The notes under the pieces were generated by a model, which saw only the letters and a list, made by a program, of their open reading frames with translations, was not told the origin of the DNA and made no database searches. From contig NZ_CP032819.1 of the NCBI RefSeq assembly GCF_003991565.1, positions 2,728,001-2,792,000 of the forward strand: a DNA stretch of 64,000 nt, given 5' to 3'. The DNA is from Butyricimonas faecalis (GTDB taxonomy: Bacteria; Bacteroidota; Bacteroidia; Bacteroidales; Marinifilaceae). Of this stretch, positions 27,401 to 34,746 are shown one piece after another; position 1 is the first letter of the stretch, and the number at the start of each line of letters is the position of its first letter. The translations under genes were made by a program, and so were the position numbers.

Positions 27401-28047
27401 ACCTCTTCCATCTCATTAACCGCCTCTTTCATCACCACGTTAATCATAGCCTGACCGCTATATTTTACTTCAACTGTCTGCATTCCTACAAAAGAGAATA
27501 CAAGTACCAACTTATCTGAGTTTGTCGTTGCAATCTCAAATTTTCCTTCAATATCAGTAGCAACTCCAACCTGCGTACCTTTTATCAAAACAGTTACCCC
27601 TGGCATAAGACCACCTCCCTCATCCTTCACAATTCCTTTTATCGTGTACTTTTTCAGCTGATTTAAAGAATCGGTCACACTCTCTTTTAAGGGAAGAATT
27701 AAGATATAATCTTTCATCAACTTATAGGTCATTCCACTTCCCTCTAAGATTTTTGCCAGAAACAATTCCATCTCAACATCTTTAAAATTAGCAATGATTT
27801 CTTGAGAGGTACTAAAGTTATTATCACTATAAATCACGATTTTATTTGTTTGGCGTTGAAATTCTGTTAACGCCTTTTTAATTGTCGTGTTTCCCAACTT
27901 CATTGTAATTCTTTGTTGAGAAAAACCATTTCCCAATGTCGTAATCACGAGAAATACACACATAAACAATGTCAATTTCATAATCATACAAATTTTCCAC
28001 CACCTGTCTTTCCCAGACACAGGTTTGTGCTCTTGACTTTTTTTCAT
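24421..28047 (-). CDS. SusC/RagA-family TonB-dependent transporter with STN domain (locus 1)
   Basis: A 1208-residue outer-membrane transporter. After a signal anchor (about 20-42) come an STN domain (about 50-115, TTIKKALTEFQRQTNKIVIY) that senses the FecR anti-sigma, a CarboxypepD_reg-like domain (about 130-210, GIVKDEGGGLMPGVTVLIKG), the plug (about 220-345, with DPLWVVDGII and LKDASATAVYGSRASNGVI) and a 22-strand beta-barrel ending in NYSFSINIGF. The STN domain places it under its own ECF sigma/FecR pair upstream. The ATG at 28047 overlaps, on the other strand, a TACATTTG promoter box for a predicted small RNA. The length is normal for the family. Confidence 0.94.
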   Translation of the reverse strand: MKKSQEHKPVSGKDRWWKICMIMKLTLFMCVFLVITTLGNGFSQQRITMKLGNTTIKKALTEFQRQTNKIVIYSDNNFSTSQEIIANFKDVEMELFLAKILEGSGMTYKLMKDYILILPLKESVTDSLNQLKKYTIKGIVKDEGGGLMPGVTVLIKGTQVGVATDIEGKFEIATTNSDKLVLVFSFVGMQTVEVKYSGQAMINVVMKEAVNEMEEVTVVSTGYQTVNRKDMVGSYTVIKADDVMIPSYSTIDQMLQGQVAGMMIMNTSSRVGASPKIKIRGTATLLGNQDPLWVVDGIIQDDPIPIDLMTNMADDLKNILGNQISWLNPNDIETITVLKDASATAVYGSRASNGVIVVTTKKGKTGRMSINYSGSFSYAPAPTYDRFNYMNSQERIRFAEEAYNYGARYGEEPLKQPYTYEGLMKMYIDGDINQDEYLGRKSALEMVNTDWLDLLTRVTLSQTHSLSISGGTDKVSYRVSLGYNNNHGQEVKNDGERLTSSISVGMQLPHRIKINVGMNGTISKNAGYASGVNPLSYALSTSRALPAFDEKGERLFYKRRSTYGFNNESETLSYNILNELDHSGSDVKNHRLSLNLILSWQLLDWLKYQFTGGYTYSNSNRQSFREEETYAVANEYRGYDFDSVEPDDPWFKAALLPFGGDVFTSDAIQQTYNIQNQLLISRTFAERHRLNMMLATEVRSTISEEHSNTLWGYVKSRGNKLIAPTAWSDFKPIGRKTQGGVGELFNRLYSNSAKIYGKTDNFFSLFATVAYSFSDRYVLNANFRHEASNRFGQDVNHRFDPEYSFGVSWRVSEEPFMQSQIGWLSQLNLKATYGIQGNVLQKIGPDLVLYQGGVAGVFNEYSSSIARIPNPNLSWERTRTWNFGVDLELFQKVSVVFEYYTRRSNAIIGQEIPYENGLSSMEINGGIIYNKGAEVTVNFVPVKTKDFALNVSVNSSKNWNTTGVGPSREPGLYEYLSGNAEKVMKKGYPVGAFWSYSFAGLNHENGTPQFNLLEVSEDKPYNGDPTSFLVYSGTIEPYFTGGVNLNARYKSFTLSTMFSLLLGGRKRLPSPYEDFRNKIFLPNETKNVSKDLVKRWMKPGDEKYTNIPALIRKDYMMEVPTGQENMIEMWENSNVMVVKSSFLRCCNLSLGWRMNPEISKKFGVSNLSLNASVSNLFVIASKRFNGFDPELGNSIMPRNYSFSINIGF

Positions 28048-28054
28048 ACATTTG
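28047..28054 (+). promoter_or_regulatory. Antisense-strand promoter box overlapping the susC start (locus 1)
   Basis: TACATTTG matches TAnnTTTG, and TTG at 28025-28027 lies 19 nt upstream, a good -33/-7 pair. It shares its first base with the susC start codon on the opposite strand and points away from susC towards fecR. The same CATACATTTG string occurs at all three susC starts. Confidence 0.6.
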
Positions 28055-28059
28055 TGTTA

Positions 28060-28139
28060 TTAAGTTTTACTTTATTCACCTCTTTCCAAAAGGAGATGAA
28101 TATCATCGGGTAATGTTGGTCGCATTATCCGATTTTTTA
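28060..28139 (+). ncRNA. Predicted small RNA in the fecR-susC gap, antisense to the fecR 3' end (locus 1)
   Basis: It starts downstream of the TACATTTG box and ends at a strong intrinsic terminator: ATCGGGTAATG (28105-28115) pairs with CATTATCCGAT (28123-28133, one G-U), followed by TTTTTT. It is about 80 nt and overlaps the last ~37 nt of fecR on the other strand. Cis-encoded RNAs near susC are known to repress SusCD loci in Bacteroides; a similar role here is inference. The transcription start is estimated, not observed. Confidence 0.6.
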
Positions 28140-29281
28140 TTTATTTTAATTACATCATTTGTTACTATAAAAGAAATATTCGTGACCTCCCCAATCATAT
28201 TCAAGATATCTTGTATATTATCGTATTTTCGAAATCCACCGGAATAAAGCACCTCTTTTAATACATCATCCTCAAATTCGTACTGGATATCGAACCAACG
28301 ACTTAACTTTTTCATCAACAAGTCCAAAGGTAAAGCATCAAATCGGAATATACCATTCGTCCAAGCAATATAACTTTCAGCATCAACCTCTCGTACCAAA
28401 GTTTCCCCTGTTCGCCGGTTAAATACAAACTGTTCGTTAGGTACCAACCGAGCATTAGAACCATCAACAGCAATCTTTACAGCTCCATTTACTAAAGTTA
28501 CTTCTACCCGTTCTTCATCCTCATAAGCAGACACGTCAAACAATGTCCCCAACACCCGAACATCCGCTTCATTTGCATGTACAATAAACGGTTTCAATGA
28601 ATCTTTTGCAACCTCAAAACAAGCACCTCCAGATAAGAAAACTTCCCGACTTTTTCCATTAAAACTAACTGGGAAGCGTAATCTTGATCCAGAATTTATA
28701 ACCACCAGACTTCCATCTACCAATCGCAAACGATACTCCCCGCCTTTAGGTACGATCAATTCATTATATACTTGTTCTTCCTGAGATTTTTCCAAACCTT
28801 CATTCCGGTACTCCAAATAAGCAGAATCAGAACAAATAATCGCACCTTTTTCCTCTATCATGCTCATTTTCGCTACACTCAATTCCTTCGTCTCTCCCGT
28901 CGAAAGCACAAGCGTCGCCTGCCGGGGTTGCCACTTCGGCAGGGAAGCAACAGGAACAATTTCATCTTTCGAAGTAAAGAGCCATATCAATCCAATCACA
29001 CATATTAAAGAAGCTGCAACAGAAGCACTTCTAACAATCCAACGTATCCTTCGTCTATTTCTCCGCCGCCCTTGAATTTGTTCCCAAGCGACCTGTTTCT
29101 TTATCACTACTCGGGAATTAGCCCATTTTCCGCTATACCACAAAGAGCAAAATTTCCGGTATGTTTCCCTATTCTCCCCATTCTCCTCTAACCATGCTTC
29201 AAGTTTTTCCTGACCTAAGACGTCTAATTTAGACGCTAAGTCTTCCAAAATTAATTCATGTATATCTTCCGGTAACTTCAT
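28103..29281 (-). CDS. FecR-family anti-sigma factor (locus 1)
   Basis: 392 residues. The N-terminal cytoplasmic anti-sigma region (about 1-80, LILEDLASKLDVLGQEKLEA) is followed by one transmembrane helix (about 86-104) and a periplasmic FecR domain (about 175-275: VPKGGEYRLRLVDGSLVVIN, FIVHANEADVRVLGTLFDVS). The DUF4974-type C-terminus (FRFDALPLDLLMKKLSRWF) contacts the STN domain of SusC. It relays ligand binding by SusC to the ECF sigma encoded just upstream (standard trans-envelope signalling). The terminator of the predicted small RNA overlaps its 3' end. Confidence 0.93.
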   Translation of the reverse strand: MKLPEDIHELILEDLASKLDVLGQEKLEAWLEENGENRETYRKFCSLWYSGKWANSRVVIKKQVAWEQIQGRRRNRRRIRWIVRSASVAASLICVIGLIWLFTSKDEIVPVASLPKWQPRQATLVLSTGETKELSVAKMSMIEEKGAIICSDSAYLEYRNEGLEKSQEEQVYNELIVPKGGEYRLRLVDGSLVVINSGSRLRFPVSFNGKSREVFLSGGACFEVAKDSLKPFIVHANEADVRVLGTLFDVSAYEDEERVEVTLVNGAVKIAVDGSNARLVPNEQFVFNRRTGETLVREVDAESYIAWTNGIFRFDALPLDLLMKKLSRWFDIQYEFEDDVLKEVLYSGGFRKYDNIQDILNMIGEVTNISFIVTNDVIKINKKSDNATNITR

Positions 29282-29359
29282 AATTACTTATTTTTACCAG
29301 TAAGACCTAAAAAAACAAAAAACGGGTAGGGTAAAATCGATTTTTTTGAAAAAATAATT

Positions 29360-29935
29360 CTAATAATTAGAAAACTTTCGAAGAAAATAAAATAAGACTT
29401 CTGGTCCCATTGAAGCCAAACGTTCCCGTAAACGTTTTGTCCCCTCTTTTAAAGCAAACTTCACAGTGTTTATAGAAATTTTCAATTCCTCTGCAGCTTC
29501 TTTATATTTCAAACCCCGTAACATCACACGTTCCACTACTTGCCGGGTTCTTTCTGGTAGTAATTCTACCTCTTTCATTACAATATCCATTCGTTCCTCG
29601 TCAATATCCTCTACCACGTCTACAAAGATATCTATCACTCCCAATTCTTGAGAATCGCGTAATACATCTTTTTTCTGAAGAAAAGAAATTGCCCGATTCC
29701 TTACCGCAGAATAAAGATAAGAACCAAGAGCTCCTTCAGCCACCTTTAACAAATAATCATCCTCCCACAATTTTACAAAAAAATCCTGCACCAGATCCTC
29801 TGCTGCAGAGCTATCCTTCAAAAATTCATCAGCAAATAGCACTAAAGGACGATAGTAACGATCAAACAAATGTTGAATACCGATAGTCTTATCCTTTCGC
29901 ATGAAAGCTAAAATATCCTGATCTGAAGAATACAT
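29360..29935 (-). CDS. ECF sigma factor, SusCD-associated (locus 1)
   Basis: ~191 residues. Region 2 (about 20-90) includes DRYYRPLVLFADEFLKD, DLVQDFFVKLWED and YLYSAVRNRAISFLQ; region 4 (about 120-180) includes LPERTRQVVERVMLRGLKYK and the helix-turn-helix EEL-KISINTVKFALKEG. I choose ATG 29935; the longer frame begins with TTG 29953, which overlaps a promoter-like box. It activates its own SusCD operon when released by FecR. It is paralogous to the sigma factors at 42121 and 61960. Confidence 0.92.
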   Translation of the reverse strand: MYSSDQDILAFMRKDKTIGIQHLFDRYYRPLVLFADEFLKDSSAAEDLVQDFFVKLWEDDYLLKVAEGALGSYLYSAVRNRAISFLQKKDVLRDSQELGVIDIFVDVVEDIDEERMDIVMKEVELLPERTRQVVERVMLRGLKYKEAAEELKISINTVKFALKEGTKRLRERLASMGPEVLFYFLRKFSNY

Positions 29936-29950
29936 ACTAACACTTTTGTA

Positions 29951-29958
29951 CAAAAATA
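29951..29958 (-). promoter_or_regulatory. TAnnTTTG-type box upstream of the locus 1 sigma gene
   Basis: TATTTTTG on the minus strand, ~16 nt upstream of ATG 29935. The leader would be very short. The same box lies upstream of the locus 2 sigma gene. Confidence 0.35.
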
Positions 29959-30033
29959 TTAATTCTCTCTCTCATTATAATACAATTTCAACTGAAATTC
30001 ACTTTATAATCAACGAGGACAGAAACACCTCTA

Positions 30034-30067
30034 ATTAAAAAAATGCCGGACTTGTTTGTCTCGGCAT
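30034..30067 (-). terminator. Intrinsic terminator of the tonB-like gene
   Basis: Read on the minus strand, ATGCCGAGAC (30067-30058) pairs with GTCCGGCAT (30051-30043) across a 6-nt loop and is followed by TTTTTTT. This is a strong textbook terminator 30 bp beyond the stop. Confidence 0.85.
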
Positions 30068-30096
30068 CCTTTATCAAGCATTACAACAATATGTTA

Positions 30097-30972
30097 TTAC
30101 TGCAAAATATAATTCTCAAAATACAATTTAAACCGATCTTTCAAAAGATCTTTAATCTTTAGCATCTTATCCATCTCTATCTTTCTCATCTCAAGTTCAG
30201 ATTCCACGAAATAACTAATAAATTGATCCTCTCCCAAACTTTCGATCAATTTGATCTTCGTATCGATCTCATTCTCATAGATTTTCGTCAACTCTTTCAC
30301 ATCATTCTTTTTCAACTTCAAGACCTTTGCTTGAGCCTTCACGGTACTATCTATTTCACTTTTAATCGACAGGCTTTTCTCCAGCAACAGTTTACGTACC
30401 GTGGCATCATCTCCTAATTGTTTCTTGAAAGCATTCACCCGACGAGCCATATCCTCCAAACTCATTTTCTCCCCTTTCTTCAGCATTTCCTGCTCCTCTT
30501 CCAAGTTTTTCAAATATTGCTCATACGTCAATTCTGCTTCTTGCGGAGTATACTTAAACGTGATGGGTAACGTCTTTTCAAAACGCACAGCTTTTCCCTC
30601 TGACATAGCCGGTTTCCATTTTGGCATACCGGCAATCACCCGAAGAGCCTCCGCGTCCAAAAGAGGATGAGCAGATCGAACCACACGGGCATGGGTCACA
30701 CTTCCATCTTTCTCAATGACGAAAGTAACAAATACCCGCCCATCAATCTGGTTAGCATACGCCTCTTCCGGATACTGCACATTTTCCCCGATCCATTGAT
30801 TCAAATTCCCGTTAAATTCCGGTTGTACCTCGGCAACAACCATAATTGTCGTGTCTTCATCCATCAGCCGCACGCCCATATCCCGCGCCATCACCGGGGT
30901 CACCAACCACCCCAATCCAAGCATACACCCCATAACAAGTGTCGCTTTAGCCCAATTGTAATTCTTTTTCAT
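30097..30972 (-). CDS. TonB-domain protein with an extra C-terminal helical domain
   Basis: 291 residues from ATG 30972 (the frame extends six codons further upstream, to 30990). An N-terminal hydrophobic segment (about 10-29) acts as signal or anchor. Residues ~58-141 form a TonB C-terminal domain (YPEEAYANQIDGRVFVTFVI, MPKWKPAMSEGKAVRFEKT), which contacts TonB boxes of outer-membrane transporters. Unusually this is not the C-terminus: ~150 charged residues predicted to be helical or coiled-coil follow (LKNLEEEQEMLKKGEKMSLE onwards). The usual Pro-rich spacer is short or missing. It lies next to the locus 1 sigma gene but has its own terminator. It may energise the neighbouring SusCs or act as a periplasmic sensor. 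Confidence 0.8.
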   Translation of the reverse strand: MKKNYNWAKATLVMGCMLGLGWLVTPVMARDMGVRLMDEDTTIMVVAEVQPEFNGNLNQWIGENVQYPEEAYANQIDGRVFVTFVIEKDGSVTHARVVRSAHPLLDAEALRVIAGMPKWKPAMSEGKAVRFEKTLPITFKYTPQEAELTYEQYLKNLEEEQEMLKKGEKMSLEDMARRVNAFKKQLGDDATVRKLLLEKSLSIKSEIDSTVKAQAKVLKLKKNDVKELTKIYENEIDTKIKLIESLGEDQFISYFVESELEMRKIEMDKMLKIKDLLKDRFKLYFENYILQ

Positions 30973-31101
30973 ATCATGTATATTTATCAAATAGTTATCG
31001 TATCCTCTTACAAAAACAGAGCATAAAGCTACAATTAATATTAGAATTTCGAATATTTAATCCTGCTTTTTCTTGTCATTGATTGACAGGAATACTGAAG
31101 A

Positions 31102-31124
31102 TTTGACATAAAATTGGTGTCAAA
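31102..31124. promoter_or_regulatory. Palindromic upstream site of the hsp20 promoter
   Basis: TTTGACA (31102-31108) and TGTCAAA (31118-31124) form a 7-bp inverted repeat with a 9-bp spacer, ~20-40 bp upstream of the sigma-54 promoter. It may be a binding site for an enhancer-binding regulator; the regulator is not encoded in the window. Confidence 0.4.
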
Positions 31125-31141
31125 AAGTCCTCAAAACCCAT

Positions 31142-31158
31142 TGGCACATGGTTTGCAA
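31142..31158 (+). promoter_or_regulatory. Sigma-54 promoter of hsp20
   Basis: TGGCACATGGTTTGCAA fits the consensus TGGCACN5TTGCW, with the invariant GG (31143-31144) and GC (31155-31156) exactly ten bases apart. It lies ~85 nt upstream of the hsp20 ATG and in the right orientation. I see no TAnnTTTG box in this gap. Confidence 0.65.
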
Positions 31159-31241
31159 TAAGCATAGGTGAATGCAGGTTCACAAAGAGCCTGGATCCAA
31201 TAAAATGATAATGTTGAACTTAAAGATAGGAGACTAAAATT

Positions 31242-31670
31242 ATGATGCCTGTAAGAAGAACTCAAAATTGGTTACCAAGTATCTTTAATGATTTCTTTGA
31301 TAACGAGTGGATGACAAAAGCAAATGCAACCGCACCTGCGATTAACGTGATCGAATCCGAAAAGGAATATAAAGTAGAAGTTGCTGCGCCGGGTATGACG
31401 AAAGAAGATTTCAACGTTCGCATAGACGAAGACAACAATTTAGTGATCTCCATGGAGAAAAAGAGCGAAAGTAAAGAAGAGCAAAAAGAACATCGCTACT
31501 TACGTCGGGAGTTTTCATACTCTAAATTCCAACAAACCATGATTCTACCGGATGACGTGGATAAAGAAAAGATCGCTGCGGGAGTTGAACACGGTGTTCT
31601 GACCATCGATCTGCCGAAATTATCCCAAGAAGAAGTCAAGAAAGCAGAAAGAAACATTGAAATAAAATAA
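31242..31670 (+). CDS. Hsp20/alpha-crystallin family small heat-shock protein
   Basis: A 142-residue cytoplasmic holdase chaperone. The alpha-crystallin domain spans about 33-125 (APAINVIESEKEYKVEVAAP, then DFNVRIDEDNNLVISMEKKS and RREFSYSKFQQTMILPDDVD) and ends with the conserved GVLTIDLPK. The short N-terminus (WLPSIFNDFFDNEW) is typical of Bacteroidota members. The gene is monocistronic, flanked by a sigma-54 promoter and a strong terminator. GGAG (31230-31233, in AGATAGGAGACT) gives a fair ribosome-binding site before the ATG at 31242. Confidence 0.95.
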   Translation: MMPVRRTQNWLPSIFNDFFDNEWMTKANATAPAINVIESEKEYKVEVAAPGMTKEDFNVRIDEDNNLVISMEKKSESKEEQKEHRYLRREFSYSKFQQTMILPDDVDKEKIAAGVEHGVLTIDLPKLSQEEVKKAERNIEIK

Positions 31671-31719
31671 GATTAAGGTAACCAAAGGGTGGGTCGCCGC
31701 TATTGTGAACCGCCCCAAA

Positions 31720-31765
31720 AAAAGAAAAGAGTTCGGTAGTGTACCGGACTCTTTTCTTTTAACCC
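31720..31765 (+). terminator. Intrinsic terminator of hsp20
   Basis: GAAAAGAGTTCGGTA (31724-31738) pairs with TACCGGACTCTTTTC (31742-31756, one G-U-type position), with a GTG loop, and CTTTT follows. It also reads with A/T tracts on both sides. Confidence 0.75.
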
Positions 31766-31883
31766 TCCTTCAATTCTTTTATCGTTGTTTTAATCAATAT
31801 TTTCGTCTAAAGCTTATTCAAACTTTTCAGCATAAAGTTTTGCTGAAATAAACAATCACCCCATACTAGTATGTATAGGAATC

Positions 31884-32038
31884 TTCTCCTACATATTTCT
31901 TACACTTCTGGCTGTCACAAGTCGATCGATTATCCATCATCTATCCATCATGTATTGTGTAGAGTAATAGATGATCAACACATGATCAATACATGATCAA
32001 TAGATGAAAGCCAGATATGTAGGAGAGATGTAGGAGAG
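31884..32038. repeat. Intergenic element B: inverted repeats enclosing 11-bp iterates
   Basis: The outer arm TCTCCTACATAT (31885-31896) pairs with ATATGTAGGAGA (32015-32026), and CTGGCT (31908-31913) pairs with AGCCAG (32009-32014). Inside are 11-bp units: ATCCATCATCT, ATCCATCATGT (31932-31953) on the left; GAGTAATAGAT (31962-31972), GATCAACACAT (31973-31983), GATCAATACAT (31984-31994) and GATCAATAGAT (31995-32005) on the right. ATGTAGGAGAG is itself repeated at an 11-bp step (32017-32027, 32028-32038). It fills most of the gap 31766-32086 and has the same architecture as element A (8105-8245) with unrelated sequence. Confidence 0.75.
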
Positions 32039-32086
32039 ATGTGCCTTAGTTTTGACACATCCCCTTTCCATGATGTTTTATCTAAT

Positions 32087-34720
32087 TTATCCTTTTTTCA
32101 AGGAATCAATTATCAATAAAATCGAGCGGTAATGTATCTTATCTGCAGCATTTGCCGAAAGAATTTTAGCTTTTATCAAACGTTCGATTTTTTCCAACAT
32201 ATCTGCATAATAAGCACCGGATTCATCGATCTGGCTAGTTTTGATTTCTGACTGCCAACCATAATCTCCCTTATCTCCAAACTGTTTATATCTTGATAAC
32301 CACGAAGCGACATACCCTTGTCCTCGTTCTTCTTCCAAAGCACGCAGTGCAGGTAAAAATTCTTCAACATACCCCATGGGATCTAAACCGTAAAGAGCTA
32401 ATTCATCCACGGAGGGTGCATAAGCTAAGATTTGATCCTGAAGAGACTTGCCACTTTTCTTACCTACAATCTTACCTACAGAATTTACCGCATTTTGCAC
32501 CAACATTCTCTGTAATAATTTATCACCATCCGTCAAATGACGACCTTGAATTGTAGGCCCCCAAATTCCGGTATATAAATCATTATAATAATCTTTTAGT
32601 GTATAAGGTCGCATACTAACATGTGAAGACAGGAGTACTCCATTATTCAATTCCAAAAGTTTTTTCCCAATAATACCTTTTAAAACAATAGATTTACTTA
32701 ATGCCAAAGGAAGTCGACGAGTCAATTCATGTTGATCCAACCAATCACTATTACGAAGTTGTTCGATCACCCATAATAAAGATTTCTGTTGAATCTCCCG
32801 GGGCACAGATTGCCAACGTTCACCCGAAGTTCCATCTTTCACTTCTGTTAAATAAATACCACCCACGTTTACCAAAGCATTTAATAAATAACGAGTATAT
32901 TGAGTGCAAAGTTCAACATAGAGTTCTTCACGGCGAGTCATTGCTTCATCGTCTTTTATCCATTCGTCGAAATGTGCTAATATATATTGCAAATTTTTAA
33001 TTCCATAATCTCCAGCCTTACATGCATCGTCTCCAAGATCTTCTTCAAGAGCACTCGGATCATAACGAGAAAAAACTTGTTGTTTCCCGTAACGATACAT
33101 GGGATCTCCAACTTTCTCATCTACCCAACTTTCTAATATTTTGGCTTCTTCCTTCACGGATTTATTTCCCGGAATCGGAGAATATAACCATTTTATGGCA
33201 TAATCATCATACACTCCCATATCAGGAGGAGACAGACGAACTCCTTTATCCTCGGGTTGAGCAACATAATTAAAACGGGCATAGTCCATGATAGAAGGAG
33301 TGGTACCATATTTTTGAGTAAATGTTGCAGAACGCAAAGAGTCTACAGGGATGGCACTGGATGCTGCCATATTATGCATTAACCCCAAAGTATGACCTAT
33401 CTCGTGAGCAAAAACATAGGTCAAAGATTCATCTATAACCTCCTGCGGCATTTTTTTAGCACGTACTCTTGGATCAAGCTGCGAGGTTTGGATGAAGCGC
33501 CAGCTATTAATCAATTTAATCACGTCATTATAAACAAGCACCGTTGCATTGATAATTTCCCCCGTACGAGGATCAACCCAAGAAGGACCCATGGCATTCT
33601 CCACGGCAATAGGCACATAGCGAATACAGGAATATTTCAAGTTATCCGGATCAAAATTCGGATCATCTTTGGGAAAATCCAAAGCTTTCATCACGTTTTT
33701 GAATCCAATTTTTTCAAAAGCCTTGTTCCAAATCAACACAGATTGTTTCAAAGGAGCTTTCCAAGATTCGGGGAAGGCATCATCAATATACCACACAATA
33801 GGCTTCACCGGCTCCACGAGTTCACCACGTTCCCAAGCATGCATATCTTTTGGCTCAAGACGCCAACGATTAGCCAACGTGTAATTATAGATGCCATCTT
33901 TTTCCATTGTAATGTTCTGTTTGGCGGTAAGGAAGATCCCCACCCGGGTATCCGCGATACGCGGTTTCATTTGTTCTTCAGGTAATAAAAGAATGGTACG
34001 ATTCACTTTTGTTGTTAATTCATTTTTCTGTACCTCGCTTCCAAAAAAGGACAAGGTATAATCGTAAGTCATATAGGATTCTATTGTAATATTATCCTCA
34101 AAAGCTTTAATCTTCCCTAGCGATGCAAAATTGGGTCTCAATCTTGAACTCACCGTCAATATACTATATCTTTCTTCTACAGGTTTCAAAGCGGGCTCAT
34201 CACCAATAAACATTTCCGTCATATCAATAACAACAGACGTAGAATCATTACTATAAGCCTCAATAACATACTTTTTATTAAATGGATTCATGTAGTTACG
34301 TTGTAATGCCAATTTCAATTCAACATCACATTCAACTCTAGAATTCACAGACTCCAATATCATAGAACTGTCCATCTTGACAAATCTGACATGCATCGGA
34401 TCATTAATCTTATGTCCCACAGTAGCTAATCTGGAATTGCTAGATTCAGCCGTGGTAGAGGCGATTAACAAATCTCTTCCACAATACTTCAAGGGAATTT
34501 CAACATAAAGTTTACCCCCTATTTTGTGTAAAGTCATAAAGCCTCCTCTCGCTGTTTCCCGACCGGATTTTTTCATTAACTTGTCATAATCCGTTTCTTT
34601 AGCGATTGAAGATCTTTGGACCTCTTTTTTCTTGTCTTTTTGTTTATCAGCCGCAGAAATTATGTTCGTAAAAGAAGTTACGAACATAACTGCTGCAAAT
34701 AATACAATCCATTTTTTCAT
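32087..34720 (-). CDS. Zinc-dependent metalloprotease, metzincin type with DUF5117/DUF5118-like domains
   Basis: An 877-residue exported protein (signal peptide about 1-23, ends NIISA). The zinc site is HEIGHTLGLMH (439-449), the full metzincin HExxHxxGxxH, with the Met-turn SIMDY (476-480). The N-terminal ~300 residues (KIGGKLYVEIPLKYCGRDLL, then ILLLPEEQMKPRIADTRVGI) match the DUF5118/DUF5117 region of large Bacteroidota metalloproteases; a helical C-terminal region follows. All catalytic residues are present, so it should be an active periplasmic or surface protease. It is the last gene of locus 2, 26 bp after the degenerate metallopeptidase-like lipoprotein, and probably supplies the proteolysis of that locus. 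Confidence 0.93.
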   Translation of the reverse strand: MKKWIVLFAAVMFVTSFTNIISAADKQKDKKKEVQRSSIAKETDYDKLMKKSGRETARGGFMTLHKIGGKLYVEIPLKYCGRDLLIASTTAESSNSRLATVGHKINDPMHVRFVKMDSSMILESVNSRVECDVELKLALQRNYMNPFNKKYVIEAYSNDSTSVVIDMTEMFIGDEPALKPVEERYSILTVSSRLRPNFASLGKIKAFEDNITIESYMTYDYTLSFFGSEVQKNELTTKVNRTILLLPEEQMKPRIADTRVGIFLTAKQNITMEKDGIYNYTLANRWRLEPKDMHAWERGELVEPVKPIVWYIDDAFPESWKAPLKQSVLIWNKAFEKIGFKNVMKALDFPKDDPNFDPDNLKYSCIRYVPIAVENAMGPSWVDPRTGEIINATVLVYNDVIKLINSWRFIQTSQLDPRVRAKKMPQEVIDESLTYVFAHEIGHTLGLMHNMAASSAIPVDSLRSATFTQKYGTTPSIMDYARFNYVAQPEDKGVRLSPPDMGVYDDYAIKWLYSPIPGNKSVKEEAKILESWVDEKVGDPMYRYGKQQVFSRYDPSALEEDLGDDACKAGDYGIKNLQYILAHFDEWIKDDEAMTRREELYVELCTQYTRYLLNALVNVGGIYLTEVKDGTSGERWQSVPREIQQKSLLWVIEQLRNSDWLDQHELTRRLPLALSKSIVLKGIIGKKLLELNNGVLLSSHVSMRPYTLKDYYNDLYTGIWGPTIQGRHLTDGDKLLQRMLVQNAVNSVGKIVGKKSGKSLQDQILAYAPSVDELALYGLDPMGYVEEFLPALRALEEERGQGYVASWLSRYKQFGDKGDYGWQSEIKTSQIDESGAYYADMLEKIERLIKAKILSANAADKIHYRSILLIIDSLKKG

Positions 34721-34746
34721 ACACGCAATTTTTTTACATACAACAA

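Noticed and set aside
24421..28047. Secretin because of the STN domain
   Set aside because: STN is followed by CarboxypepD_reg, plug and beta-barrel, i.e. a TonB-dependent SusC.
17814..29953. Polysaccharide utilisation locus
   Set aside because: SusC/SusD are present, but no glycoside hydrolase, lyase or esterase is found in the window; downstream genes are proteases, pseudoproteases and thioredoxin.
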